Source: a bacterium (GTDB lineage Bacteria; Patescibacteriota; Minisyncoccia; UBA6257; 02-FULL-45-10c). From it: 12,582 nucleotides of DNA. The translations under genes were made by a program, and so were the position numbers. The stretch is taken from the NCBI GenBank assembly GCA_030646555.1, contig JAUSKP010000053.1, positions 1 to 12,582 of the forward strand. Reading direction: 5' to 3'. Below are positions 5,301 to 11,993 of this stretch, piece by piece. The number at the start of each line of letters is the position of its first letter. Within the stretch, counting starts at the first letter, position 1. Below the pieces are notes generated by a model. It did not search any database and was not told the origin of the DNA. It saw only the letters and a list, made by a program, of their open reading frames with translations.

Positions 5301-6026
5301 TTGAATAATTGATAGCGCCGCAATCGCCGCCGTCTCCGCCCTTAAAGTGAACGGCGAGAGCCCGACAACTTTAAAATTACTTGCCCGTCCGGAGCCTTGC
5401 GAAGGAGGGTTGTTTACAACTTGTAATTCTTCTTCATCCCAACCGCCTTCGGGACCTATAAAAACCCCTATTTTTTTATACTTAGAAAAATCTATACCGG
5501 AATCAGAAATGGGCTTCTTATCCAATTCACAAAACAAATTAAGGTCATTACTCTCAGCGCTCCTTACTGCGTCCGCAAAGGGCATTTCTTGCCTTAAAAT
5601 GGGCAAAATTCCCCTTCCAGACTGCTCAGCCGCCTCTTTGATAATCTTCTGAGCCCGGTCTGCCCTTAGCCCTAATTTGATGGTTCTTTTGGCTATTATC
5701 GGGACTATTTCTTTTACCCCTAATTCCACGGCTTTTTGAATAACCAATTCGAAATTTTCTCGTTTTAAAACCGAACAATAAAGGATAATATCGGCTGAAA
5801 ACTCTTTTTTATTTTGCCAAACTTTCACAATCTTAAAAACAACCTCGCTTCTGCCGATAGACTCTATCACGCAAGAAGCTTCATTTAATTTTCCGTCGCA
5901 TAAAATAATTTCATCGCCGTTATTCAGCCGCAAAACATTTTTGAGCTGGTTAATAAGCTCTTCGTCCGAAGATTTTATCGTTTCAGCTTTGAGGTCAAAA
6001 TTTCCAAAAAATCTGTTTAGTCTCAT
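5286..6026 (-). CDS. rsmE: 16S rRNA (uracil-1498-N3)-methyltransferase RsmE
   Basis: A 246-residue SPOUT-class methyltransferase that methylates U1498 of 16S rRNA in the assembled small subunit. The N-terminal PUA-like domain covers about 1-70; the knotted SAM domain follows. Family motifs are EAAEQSGR (131-138), GPEGGW (191-196) and LRAETAAIAAL (228-238), which forms the trefoil knot and SAM site. Length is close to the usual ~240. Two oddities: residues about 206-215 (PPSQGSGRA region) sit between the helix after GPEGGW and the strand before the knot and are encoded by a dispersed palindromic repeat; and the last residues (PRTF) plus stop come from the inverted-repeat arm ending at 5300, so the native C terminus seems replaced. 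No SD is present. The -10 box lies about seven bases before the ATG. Confidence 0.93.
   Translation of the reverse strand: MRLNRFFGNFDLKAETIKSSDEELINQLKNVLRLNNGDEIILCDGKLNEASCVIESIGRSEVVFKIVKVWQNKKEFSADIILYCSVLKRENFELVIQKAVELGVKEIVPIIAKRTIKLGLRADRAQKIIKEAAEQSGRGILPILRQEMPFADAVRSAESNDLNLFCELDKKPISDSGIDFSKYKKIGVFIGPEGGWDEEELQVVNNPPSQGSGRASNFKVVGLSPFTLRAETAAIAALSIIQPRTF
5384..5410 (-). repeat. Palindromic repeat inserted in frame in rsmE
   Basis: On the plus strand CCCGTCC, a 13-base centre, then GGAGGGT; the centre includes AGCCTTGCGAA. It matches the ends of the repeat at 4554-4613 (CCGTCC, AGCC, GCGAAGGAGGGT) and the copy at 6684-6709, but lacks the 31-base insert of the former. It is read through in frame as Pro-Pro-Ser-Gln-Gly-Ser-Gly-Arg-Ala, residues 207-215 of RsmE. 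Confidence 0.65.
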
Positions 6027-6033
6027 TGATTAA

Positions 6034-6042
6034 AGTATAGCA
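6034..6042 (-). promoter_or_regulatory. Extended -10 promoter of rsmE, probably leaderless
   Basis: On the minus strand TGC-TATACT ends at 6034, seven bases before the ATG at 6026. No -35 match is visible 16-18 bases upstream, where the terminator stem of the previous gene lies, but the TGn extension can compensate. Transcription would begin at or one to two bases before the start codon. Confidence 0.55.
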
Positions 6043-6080
6043 AAAAGAAAAGCCCCCTCGCTCTGATAGAGTGAGGGGGC
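6041..6080 (-). terminator. Strong terminator closing the rpoB-to-DUF502 gene run
   Basis: The stem GCCCCCTC-G-CTCT (6052-6064) pairs with AGAG-T-GAGGGGGC (6068-6080), 13 pairs including one G-U in the transcript, with a three-base loop. On the minus strand it is followed by TTTTCTTTTT. It lies nine bases after the DUF502-like gene. The same U-rich tail runs directly into the rsmE -10 box. Confidence 0.9.
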
Positions 6081-6088
6081 GATAAAAA

Positions 6089-6649
6089 CTATTTCCTGCC
6101 TATCAATCCCCCAGAAAGATTATCGGCTATATTGTCCAGCCCATTCCTTCCGGTATAGACAAGTCTTTTCTTTTCCACGCAGACGTAAGCACCTATGGGA
6201 TGAACAAACATCGGAAGAACTACCCCGCAAATCATCTCCTCTGTTTTTTCATCTTTCCATTCTTTTGAAACCCATCCCTTCAACCAGATGCCACTGCCGG
6301 ACACTAACTCAAATTTAACTTCAGGTATGCCCTCTCTTTTGATCCTTTCAAAATGATTGAGCGACTGAACCAAAACTCCGACGAGCGGCAAACTGCCCAA
6401 AAAGCCCAAAATGATCTTTTTGAACCAGTTAGTCTCAAAAGCTAATCCTATTAGGTAGGCCATAACAAAAAATATGGCTACCTTACAGACAAAATTCGCC
6501 CATGCCATCTGAAAAGGATTCGGTCCTAAAGAAAGCACAAATCCCCATACCCAATGGAACAGATAAAATATCGTCGCCAGCACAAAAGTGAGCAAGAGCC
6601 CGTTTTTTAGCACGGAAAACCGAGCATTAGCCGGAGCTTTCAAATCCAT
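6089..6649 (-). CDS. DUF502-like inner-membrane protein
   Basis: A 186-residue protein with two N-terminal transmembrane helices (about 17-41 and 52-71) and a soluble ~110-residue C-terminal domain. The order of features resembles the DUF502 family: two helices, a conserved segment around LGSLPLVGVLVQSLNHF (84-100), a strand reading SGIWLKGWVSKE, a proline-containing VLPMFVHPIGAYVCVEK segment, and a final DNLSGGLIG. Function of that family is not established. I chose the ATG at 6649 because AAGGAGG (6663-6657 on the minus strand) lies seven bases upstream; an in-frame ATG at 6673 would add eight residues encoded by a repeat and has no SD. It is the last gene of the minus-strand run, separated from PAP2 by a repeat-filled 78-base gap. 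Confidence 0.6.
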   Translation of the reverse strand: MDLKAPANARFSVLKNGLLLTFVLATIFYLFHWVWGFVLSLGPNPFQMAWANFVCKVAIFFVMAYLIGLAFETNWFKKIILGFLGSLPLVGVLVQSLNHFERIKREGIPEVKFELVSGSGIWLKGWVSKEWKDEKTEEMICGVVLPMFVHPIGAYVCVEKKRLVYTGRNGLDNIADNLSGGLIGRK

Positions 6650-6654
6650 ATTCA

Positions 6655-6724
6655 CTCCTCCTTTGTCCGCCATAGCTTTCTTCGTCCGCCGTAGCCTTGG
6701 CGAAGGAGGAAGCGACGGAGGGCT
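6655..6724 (-). repeat. Palindromic repeat between PAP2 and DUF502-like genes
   Basis: The plus strand shows two tandem half-units, GTCCGCCATAGCTTT (6665-6679) and GTCCGCCGTAGCCTT (6684-6698), then GGCGAAGGAGG and GACGGAGGG. The second unit is the uninterrupted form of the repeat at 4554-4613. On the transcribed minus strand TCCTCCTT (6710-6703) is perfectly complementary to the AAGGAGGA (6663-6656) that contains the DUF502 SD. Confidence 0.65.
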
Positions 6725-6727
6725 TAT

Positions 6728-7258
6728 CTACTGTTTTCTAGGTTCTAAGAGTAACTTTACTATAAAAGCGCTCACAAAAGCAACGAGCATGCCGGAAACT
6801 ATATCTAGCGGCCAATGGACGCCGACATACACTCTGGCAATGCCCATTAAAAGAGAAATTGCCAGAAAAACCAGAGACCAGCGTTTTTCGCCAAGATAAA
6901 AAATAGCGAAAGCCAAAGCGAAGAAAAAACTGGCATGACCCGATGGAAGAGCCGCCTCAAAAGACGATTTCTCTATAAGAGGCGCAAAATTTAATACAGC
7001 AAAGGGTCTTTCTCTGAAAAAGAAAAATCTTATAGTTTGAGTAATGATGCCATTTGATAACAGCAGTATCAGGGATATAAAAGCTAAATTATAAATGCGG
7101 TCTTTATATTTTTTTGCTGAAAATATAATGACCAGGGCTATCAGGATCAAGATATAACCTGAATAATCAGCAAAAAATATAGCCAATAAATCAAGAAGCC
7201 GGCTTTTGCCGACTAATTGGTGGATAAAATTAAAAATTTTTTCGTCTAATGAAAACAT
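6728..7258 (-). CDS. PAP2-family phosphatase (undecaprenyl-diphosphatase-like)
   Basis: A 176-residue membrane phosphatase with about five to six hydrophobic helices. The three PAP2 signature motifs are complete: R77-x6-R84-P85, P105-S-G-H108, and R142-x5-H148-x3-D152, in which the two histidines and the aspartate perform the phosphohistidine chemistry; Ala141 replaces the usual Ser of motif three. The short length and layout fit BcrC/YbjG-type undecaprenyl pyrophosphate phosphatases that recycle the lipid carrier for cell-wall synthesis, though phosphatidylglycerophosphate phosphatases look alike. Its ATG directly follows the rpsR stop (TAAATG), without an SD, so it is probably translated by coupling. 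It occupies the position after rpsR where many bacteria have rplI. Confidence 0.85.
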   Translation of the reverse strand: MFSLDEKIFNFIHQLVGKSRLLDLLAIFFADYSGYILILIALVIIFSAKKYKDRIYNLAFISLILLLSNGIITQTIRFFFFRERPFAVLNFAPLIEKSSFEAALPSGHASFFFALAFAIFYLGEKRWSLVFLAISLLMGIARVYVGVHWPLDIVSGMLVAFVSAFIVKLLLEPRKQ

Positions 7259-7459
7259 TTATTTTCTAACAAAAGGAAGCAGCGCCATATATCTTGCCCT
7301 CTTTATGGCCTGAGATAAAAGTCTTTGGTGCTTAGCGCAAGTGCTTGAATATCTCGGATCAATAATCTTGCCCTGGCCCGAAACAAACCTCCTTAAAATT
7401 TCGGTATCTTTATAATCTACGGTTTTTAAATTTTGTGAGCAGAAAAAGCACTGAAACAT
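7259..7459 (-). CDS. rpsR: 30S ribosomal protein bS18
   Basis: 66 residues, a compact bS18 that binds the small-subunit platform as a heterodimer with bS6. The N-terminal CFFC (4-7) and the later TCAKH (Cys41, His44) form a zinc-binding set, so this is the zinc-carrying form of the protein. The family core is present: DYKD (15-18), L-RRFVSGQGKI, then KHQR and AIKRARYMALLPF. It begins 20 bases after ssb with no SD, and its stop abuts the PAP2 start codon. Confidence 0.95.
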   Translation of the reverse strand: MFQCFFCSQNLKTVDYKDTEILRRFVSGQGKIIDPRYSSTCAKHQRLLSQAIKRARYMALLPFVRK

Positions 7460-7479
7460 TTTTTAAAATTTATTAATTA

Positions 7480-7935
7480 TTAAAATGGCAGATCCTCTCC
7501 CCCTTCGGCTGGTGGATTTTCTTCGTTAAGATCAATGACCGGAACGACATTGTCAGACTCTTCTTTATTCTCTCTTACAGACTCCCGGCCTCCTCCATCG
7601 GTTCCCTTAGCTTTCTGCCCGAATTGAAAATTATCAATCATGATTTCTGTTGCAAAACCCTTCCCTCCCTCTTTTTTGTCCCATGACCTATATTCAATTC
7701 TGCCCTCTACCATAATTTCTTGGCCCTTTTTGACCCACTGGGCTATAACATCCGCAGTCTTGCCAAAAGCCACACAATTATGAAACTGCGCGGTTTCTTT
7801 CTTTTCGCCTTCCTTGGTCTTATAAATATGGTTTGTTGCCAATCCCAACTTAACAACCGATGTCCCCCCTGTGGTTGTTTTTAATTCCGGATCCTTAGTT
7901 GCCCTGCCGATTAATAATACTTTATTTAAATTCAT
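7480..7935 (-). CDS. ssb: Single-stranded DNA-binding protein
   Basis: 151 residues. An OB fold occupies about 1-105: MNLNKVLLIGRATKDPELK at the start, then FHNCVAFGKTADVIAQWVKKGQ and the IMVEGRIEYRSW strand pair. A disordered Gly/Glu-rich linker follows, ending in the acidic tip EDLPF, which recruits replication and repair partners. The protein coats single-stranded DNA as a tetramer. It sits between rpsF (7 bases upstream) and rpsR (20 bases downstream), the classic rpsF-ssb-rpsR order. No SD is visible before the ATG. Confidence 0.96.
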   Translation of the reverse strand: MNLNKVLLIGRATKDPELKTTTGGTSVVKLGLATNHIYKTKEGEKKETAQFHNCVAFGKTADVIAQWVKKGQEIMVEGRIEYRSWDKKEGGKGFATEIMIDNFQFGQKAKGTDGGGRESVRENKEESDNVVPVIDLNEENPPAEGGEDLPF

Positions 7936-7942
7936 AAATTAA

Positions 7943-8377
7943 TTATTTTAAAATCTCTTCTAATCTTTCTTCTAATGCTTTATTGGAAAGCACGGAGCTT
8001 GAACCGCTTGAACTACTGGTAGTTTCTGTCTTGCTCATCCTTCTTGGTTCGGATCTTTCTTTCTCTGAAGACTTTTTAGCATTAGGAACCGCAATAATTA
8101 AAAACCTCAAAACATCAGCGCTCAAATTCAAAGCGCTTGAAAGAGCTTTTACATTTTCGGGATCCGCTTCCAAATTTATAACGCCAAAAAAACCGGATAA
8201 ATGCTTTTTAATCGGGTAGGCCAACTTCATAGAATTGACCGGGGACTGATTAAGAATGACCGCCTTATGCTGAGCCAAAAAATCAAAAACCACTTTTTCT
8301 GAAGATGGGTCTTTAAGCAAAAAGGCCAGCTCGTAAACCTTTTTTCCTTCTGAATTTTTTTTGATTTTTGTTGACAT
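7943..8377 (-). CDS. rpsF: 30S ribosomal protein bS6
   Basis: 144 residues. The ferredoxin-like bS6 core spans about 14-100: YELAFLL, the SMKLAYPIKKHLSGFF strand typical of the family, and LNLSADVLRFLIIAV. A low-complexity Ser/Glu/Arg-rich C-terminal extension follows, with a run of serines and a predicted helix (ALEERLEEIL) at the end. bS6 pairs with bS18, encoded two genes downstream. The ATG has no SD, and a promoter-like sequence places the transcript start about four bases before it, suggesting a near-leaderless mRNA. The gene lies 40 bases after rpoC. Confidence 0.92.
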   Translation of the reverse strand: MSTKIKKNSEGKKVYELAFLLKDPSSEKVVFDFLAQHKAVILNQSPVNSMKLAYPIKKHLSGFFGVINLEADPENVKALSSALNLSADVLRFLIIAVPNAKKSSEKERSEPRRMSKTETTSSSSGSSSVLSNKALEERLEEILK

Positions 8378-8387
8378 TTGTTTTTAT

Positions 8388-8416
8388 AATTTAGCAGATA
8401 AAAACTTTTTTTGCAA
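8388..8416 (-). promoter_or_regulatory. Promoter of the rpsF-ssb-rpsR operon
   Basis: On the minus strand TTGCAA (8416-8411), a 17-base spacer, and TAAATT (8393-8388) preceded by TGC. It fills the gap between the rpoC stop and rpsF. The predicted start near 8381 leaves about four bases of leader. No terminator hairpin separates rpoC from rpsF, so read-through from rpoC is also possible. Confidence 0.55.
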
Positions 8417-8417
8417 G

Positions 8418-11400
8418 CTATTTAGAATCTTTGTTTTCTTCTTCCTCTACTTCAGTATTTCTAGCGATCAAACCCGAACCAACCGGAATAAGCCTTCCGA
8501 TAATGACGTTTTCTTTGAGGCCTCTGAGTTTATCAACCTTGCCCTCGCAAGCGGCATTGATAAGCACGCGAGCAGTTTCTTGGAAAGAAGCCGCGGAAAG
8601 GAAGCTTTCGGTAGAAAGAGCCACCTTAGTAATGCCCATTAATCTCTGGACGGCCTTAGCCGGGGTTTTTCCGGCCTTCTTAAGCGCTTTATTGGTCTGT
8701 AAGAACAGAGATTTTTCTATAATATCTCCCTGGACAAACAAAGAATCTCCCGGATCTTTTATTCCAACTCTAGAGAACATCTGCTTAACAATGACTTCAA
8801 TGTGTTTGTTATTAATAGGCGCGCCTTCACTGAAATAAATTTTCTGAACTTCATTGATTACATATTTTTCAACTTCTTCTCCGCCTTTAAATTCAAATAA
8901 TTCCTTAAGATCCATATTTCCTTCGCAAAGCTGATCACCCTTCTTAATGATATCCCCAACTTTCACGAACAAGGTGGAAATTCTTGGAACTTGATATTCC
9001 GCGATATTCTTTTTCTTTTTCTCGTCTGATTTTATCTTGATTATCTTGGCAAGACCCTTTTCTTCAATTTCCTCCACGACGCCATCTTCCACGGCAATAA
9101 AGGATCTGCCTTTAGGCGGACGGCATTCAAAAATTTCTTCAATTCTAGGCAAACCATGAGTAATATCCGCTCCGGCCACGCCTCCAGTGTGGAAAGTTCT
9201 CATTGTAAGTTGAGTTCCCGGCTCGCCGATTGATTGAGCGGCAATAATACCGACAGCCAAACCCGGTTTGGCGGCTCTATTATAGCCCAAATCATATCCG
9301 TAACATTTAGCGCAAATACCATATAAACTCTTGCAGGTAATCGGTGATCTTATTTTTACCGAATCAACGGTGGATTTCGCGATGAGTTCCGCTGTTTCTT
9401 TGGAAATTATCTCCCCCGCTTCAACCAAAACTTCTCTGCCAACCTTAACTTCATCAACGACGGTCCTTGAAAATAGCTGATTGCCATAGCCGAAAACCTG
9501 TCCTGCCTCGTTGCCATCCTTTCTATGTAAAATAATTCCTTCTTTTGTTTTGCAATCTTCTTCGTTAATAACTAGATCTTGGCAAACATCAACCAATCTA
9601 CGGGTTAAATATCCGGCAGAGGCTGTTTTTAAGGCGGTATCGGTAGATCCTTTTCTGGCGCCGTGAGTTGAGTTGAAATATTCCAAAACAGTAAGTCCTT
9701 CTTTTAAAGAAGATTTGATTGGAAGCTCAATCGGTTCATTTTTTGGATTTTGCACCAAACCTTTCATACCTATCATTTGAACAGGCTGAGCCCAACTGCC
9801 TCTGGCGCCGGAATCAATGATAGAGAAAATCGGATTATCCTCAAGCATCGCTTTTGGCACTAATTTAGCAACTTTTTCTTTTACTTCATTCCAAGTTTTA
9901 ATAACTTTTGCTTTTCTTTCAGAATCAGTCAAAAATCCATTCTCATATTGGCCCCTAATCTTCATAACTTCTTCATCGGCCTTAGCAATAATTTCATACT
10001 TTTCTTTAGGAATTATCAGGTCGCTCATGGCCCAAGTGATACCCGAGCGGGAAGCATATTCAAAACCAATTTTCTTTATTGCGTCTATATAGTCAGAAGT
10101 TTTCTCAATTCCATAATCTTTAATGATCTTTGCAATGATCTTCGGGAAAACCTTTTTGTTTACCATGTCATTTATGTATCCAAAATCTTCAGGCAATACT
10201 GAATTGAAAATTAATCTGCCGACAGAGGTCTCTAACTTTCCAACTTTTATCAAAGCGTTGATAGCCACATAATCCATTTCAAAGGCAAATAAAGCTTCTT
10301 CATTTGTGGCAAAGACCTTGCCTTCGCCTTTGGTATTTTTAACAACCTTGGTCAAATAATAACAACCCAAAACTATATCCTGAGCAGGAACAGTGACCGG
10401 TTCGCCGGTAGCCGGCTTCAAAAGATTTTGGCTGGAAAGCATCATTTCGGTGGCTTCTTTTTGAGCTTCATCGGAAAGCGGCAAATGGACAGCCATCTGG
10501 TCGCCGTCAAAGTCGGCATTAAAAGCGGCGCAAACCAATGGCGGAACGCGGATAGCCAAGTCTTCCGTAAGCAAAGGAGTGAAAGCCTGCACGCCAAGTC
10601 TGTGAAGAGTCGGAGCGCGATTCAACAAGACTTTTTTGTTGGCGATTACTTCTTCAAGAATAGCCCAAACTTCCGGAGGAGCCTGTTCAATAAGCCTATT
10701 AGAATTTCTAATATTGTGAGCAAGTCCCCTTTCCAAAATTTTGCTGATCACAAATGGCTTAAATAATTCCAAGGCCATCTTTTTTGGAAGACCGCATTCT
10801 GAAATTTTTAATTGAGGACCAACTACAATAACGGAACGAGCAGAATAGTCTACGCGTTTTCCAAGCAAATTCTGCCTGAATCTTCCTTGCTTTCCTTTTA
10901 ACATATCCGCCAAAGACCTTAATGGCCTCTTTTGACTGGACATTTCCTGAGATCCAAATCTGGCGGCATTATCAATGAGCGCGTCAACTGATTCCTGGAG
11001 CATTCTCTTTTCATTTACAATAATTACGTCCGGAGCTTTTAATTCTAAAAGCTTCTTTAGTCTGTTATTTCTATTGATTACTCTTCTGTATAAATCGTTC
11101 AAATCTGAAGTGGCATAACGCCCTCCATCCAAAGCAACCATCGGACGCAGATCCGGAGGAAGCACGGGAAGGACGGTTATTATCATCCATTCCGGCCTGA
11201 TATTATTTTTAAGCATTGAAGTGGCCACTCTAAGCCTCTTCAAAAGCCTTCTTTCATCTAGCGGATTAGTTATAAAATTTTTGCCCTCAAGCTCTTTTTT
11301 GATATCAGAAATTATTTTATGGAGATCTAATTCTTCTAAAATCTTTCTGATGGCATCAGCTCCTGTGCCGGCTTCAAAAACATCTCCAAATCTTCTGGCT

Positions 11401-11993
11401 ATTTTATGATATTCAACCTCGCCCAAAACCGATCCGATCTTGAGACTATTGAGCATGGATTTCGTTTCCGAAAAACCGGCTTTAAGCTGTTCCAGATCAA
11501 CGCCTTCATTGGCGGCTGATTTTTTGCGCATCTTATATTCCTTATCCAGATCTTCTAATGCGTGCTTTTTATTCTCTTCGTTTACGGAAGTAATAACAAA
11601 AGCGGCGTAATAGATTACTTTTTCAACTTTAGGAAGCGGAACATCCATCATTAAACTTATTTTTGACGGAGCATTTTTTAAGAACCAAATATGAGCAACT
11701 GGGGTCGCTAATTTAATGTGTCCCATCCTTTCTCGCCTTACTATTGAACGGGTAACTTCCACTCCGCATTTATCACAAACAATTCCCTTATACCTGATAC
11801 GCCTATATTTTCCGCAATAACATTCCCAATCTTTTGTAGGACCGAAAATTCTCTCGGAAAAAAGTCCATCTTTTTCGGGGCGCTGGGTTCTGTAGTTAAT
11901 AGTTTCCGGCTTAATTACTTCGCCAAAAGACCATTTTAAAATATCTTCAGGAGAGGCAATTCTAAGTTTTATACCTTTAAGGCTATCCATCAT
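8418..11993 (-). CDS. rpoC: DNA-directed RNA polymerase subunit beta'
   Basis: About 1,191 residues, a short beta' without large lineage-specific inserts. From the N terminus: the first zinc site CYCGKYRR...CDKC (near residues 58-76), the clamp and rudder region, the catalytic loop NADFDGDQM whose three aspartates (494, 496, 498 from this start) hold the active-site magnesium, the F-loop/bridge-helix region, a second zinc cluster around CKSLYGICAKC, and the trigger loop around AAQSIGEPGTQLTMRTFHTGG. The ATG at 11993 is preferred because AAGGTGA lies about nine bases upstream. A GTG at 12005 would add four residues, and an adjacent ATG at 11990 is a third option. The start overlaps the end of rpoB by 11 bases, so translation is probably coupled. 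Confidence 0.97.
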   Translation of the reverse strand: MMDSLKGIKLRIASPEDILKWSFGEVIKPETINYRTQRPEKDGLFSERIFGPTKDWECYCGKYRRIRYKGIVCDKCGVEVTRSIVRRERMGHIKLATPVAHIWFLKNAPSKISLMMDVPLPKVEKVIYYAAFVITSVNEENKKHALEDLDKEYKMRKKSAANEGVDLEQLKAGFSETKSMLNSLKIGSVLGEVEYHKIARRFGDVFEAGTGADAIRKILEELDLHKIISDIKKELEGKNFITNPLDERRLLKRLRVATSMLKNNIRPEWMIITVLPVLPPDLRPMVALDGGRYATSDLNDLYRRVINRNNRLKKLLELKAPDVIIVNEKRMLQESVDALIDNAARFGSQEMSSQKRPLRSLADMLKGKQGRFRQNLLGKRVDYSARSVIVVGPQLKISECGLPKKMALELFKPFVISKILERGLAHNIRNSNRLIEQAPPEVWAILEEVIANKKVLLNRAPTLHRLGVQAFTPLLTEDLAIRVPPLVCAAFNADFDGDQMAVHLPLSDEAQKEATEMMLSSQNLLKPATGEPVTVPAQDIVLGCYYLTKVVKNTKGEGKVFATNEEALFAFEMDYVAINALIKVGKLETSVGRLIFNSVLPEDFGYINDMVNKKVFPKIIAKIIKDYGIEKTSDYIDAIKKIGFEYASRSGITWAMSDLIIPKEKYEIIAKADEEVMKIRGQYENGFLTDSERKAKVIKTWNEVKEKVAKLVPKAMLEDNPIFSIIDSGARGSWAQPVQMIGMKGLVQNPKNEPIELPIKSSLKEGLTVLEYFNSTHGARKGSTDTALKTASAGYLTRRLVDVCQDLVINEEDCKTKEGIILHRKDGNEAGQVFGYGNQLFSRTVVDEVKVGREVLVEAGEIISKETAELIAKSTVDSVKIRSPITCKSLYGICAKCYGYDLGYNRAAKPGLAVGIIAAQSIGEPGTQLTMRTFHTGGVAGADITHGLPRIEEIFECRPPKGRSFIAVEDGVVEEIEEKGLAKIIKIKSDEKKKKNIAEYQVPRISTLFVKVGDIIKKGDQLCEGNMDLKELFEFKGGEEVEKYVINEVQKIYFSEGAPINNKHIEVIVKQMFSRVGIKDPGDSLFVQGDIIEKSLFLQTNKALKKAGKTPAKAVQRLMGITKVALSTESFLSAASFQETARVLINAACEGKVDKLRGLKENVIIGRLIPVGSGLIARNTEVEEEENKDSK

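Noticed and set aside
6650..6673. Upstream ATG start for the DUF502-like protein
   Set aside because: The added eight residues come from the repeat and include the AAGGAGG that serves the ATG at 6649.
8361..10766. Plus-strand ORFs opposite rpoC and rpsF (up to 135 codons)
   Set aside because: They lie antisense to clearly conserved rpoC/rpsF codons, have no SD or recognisable domain, and fit the expected shadow of a long gene.
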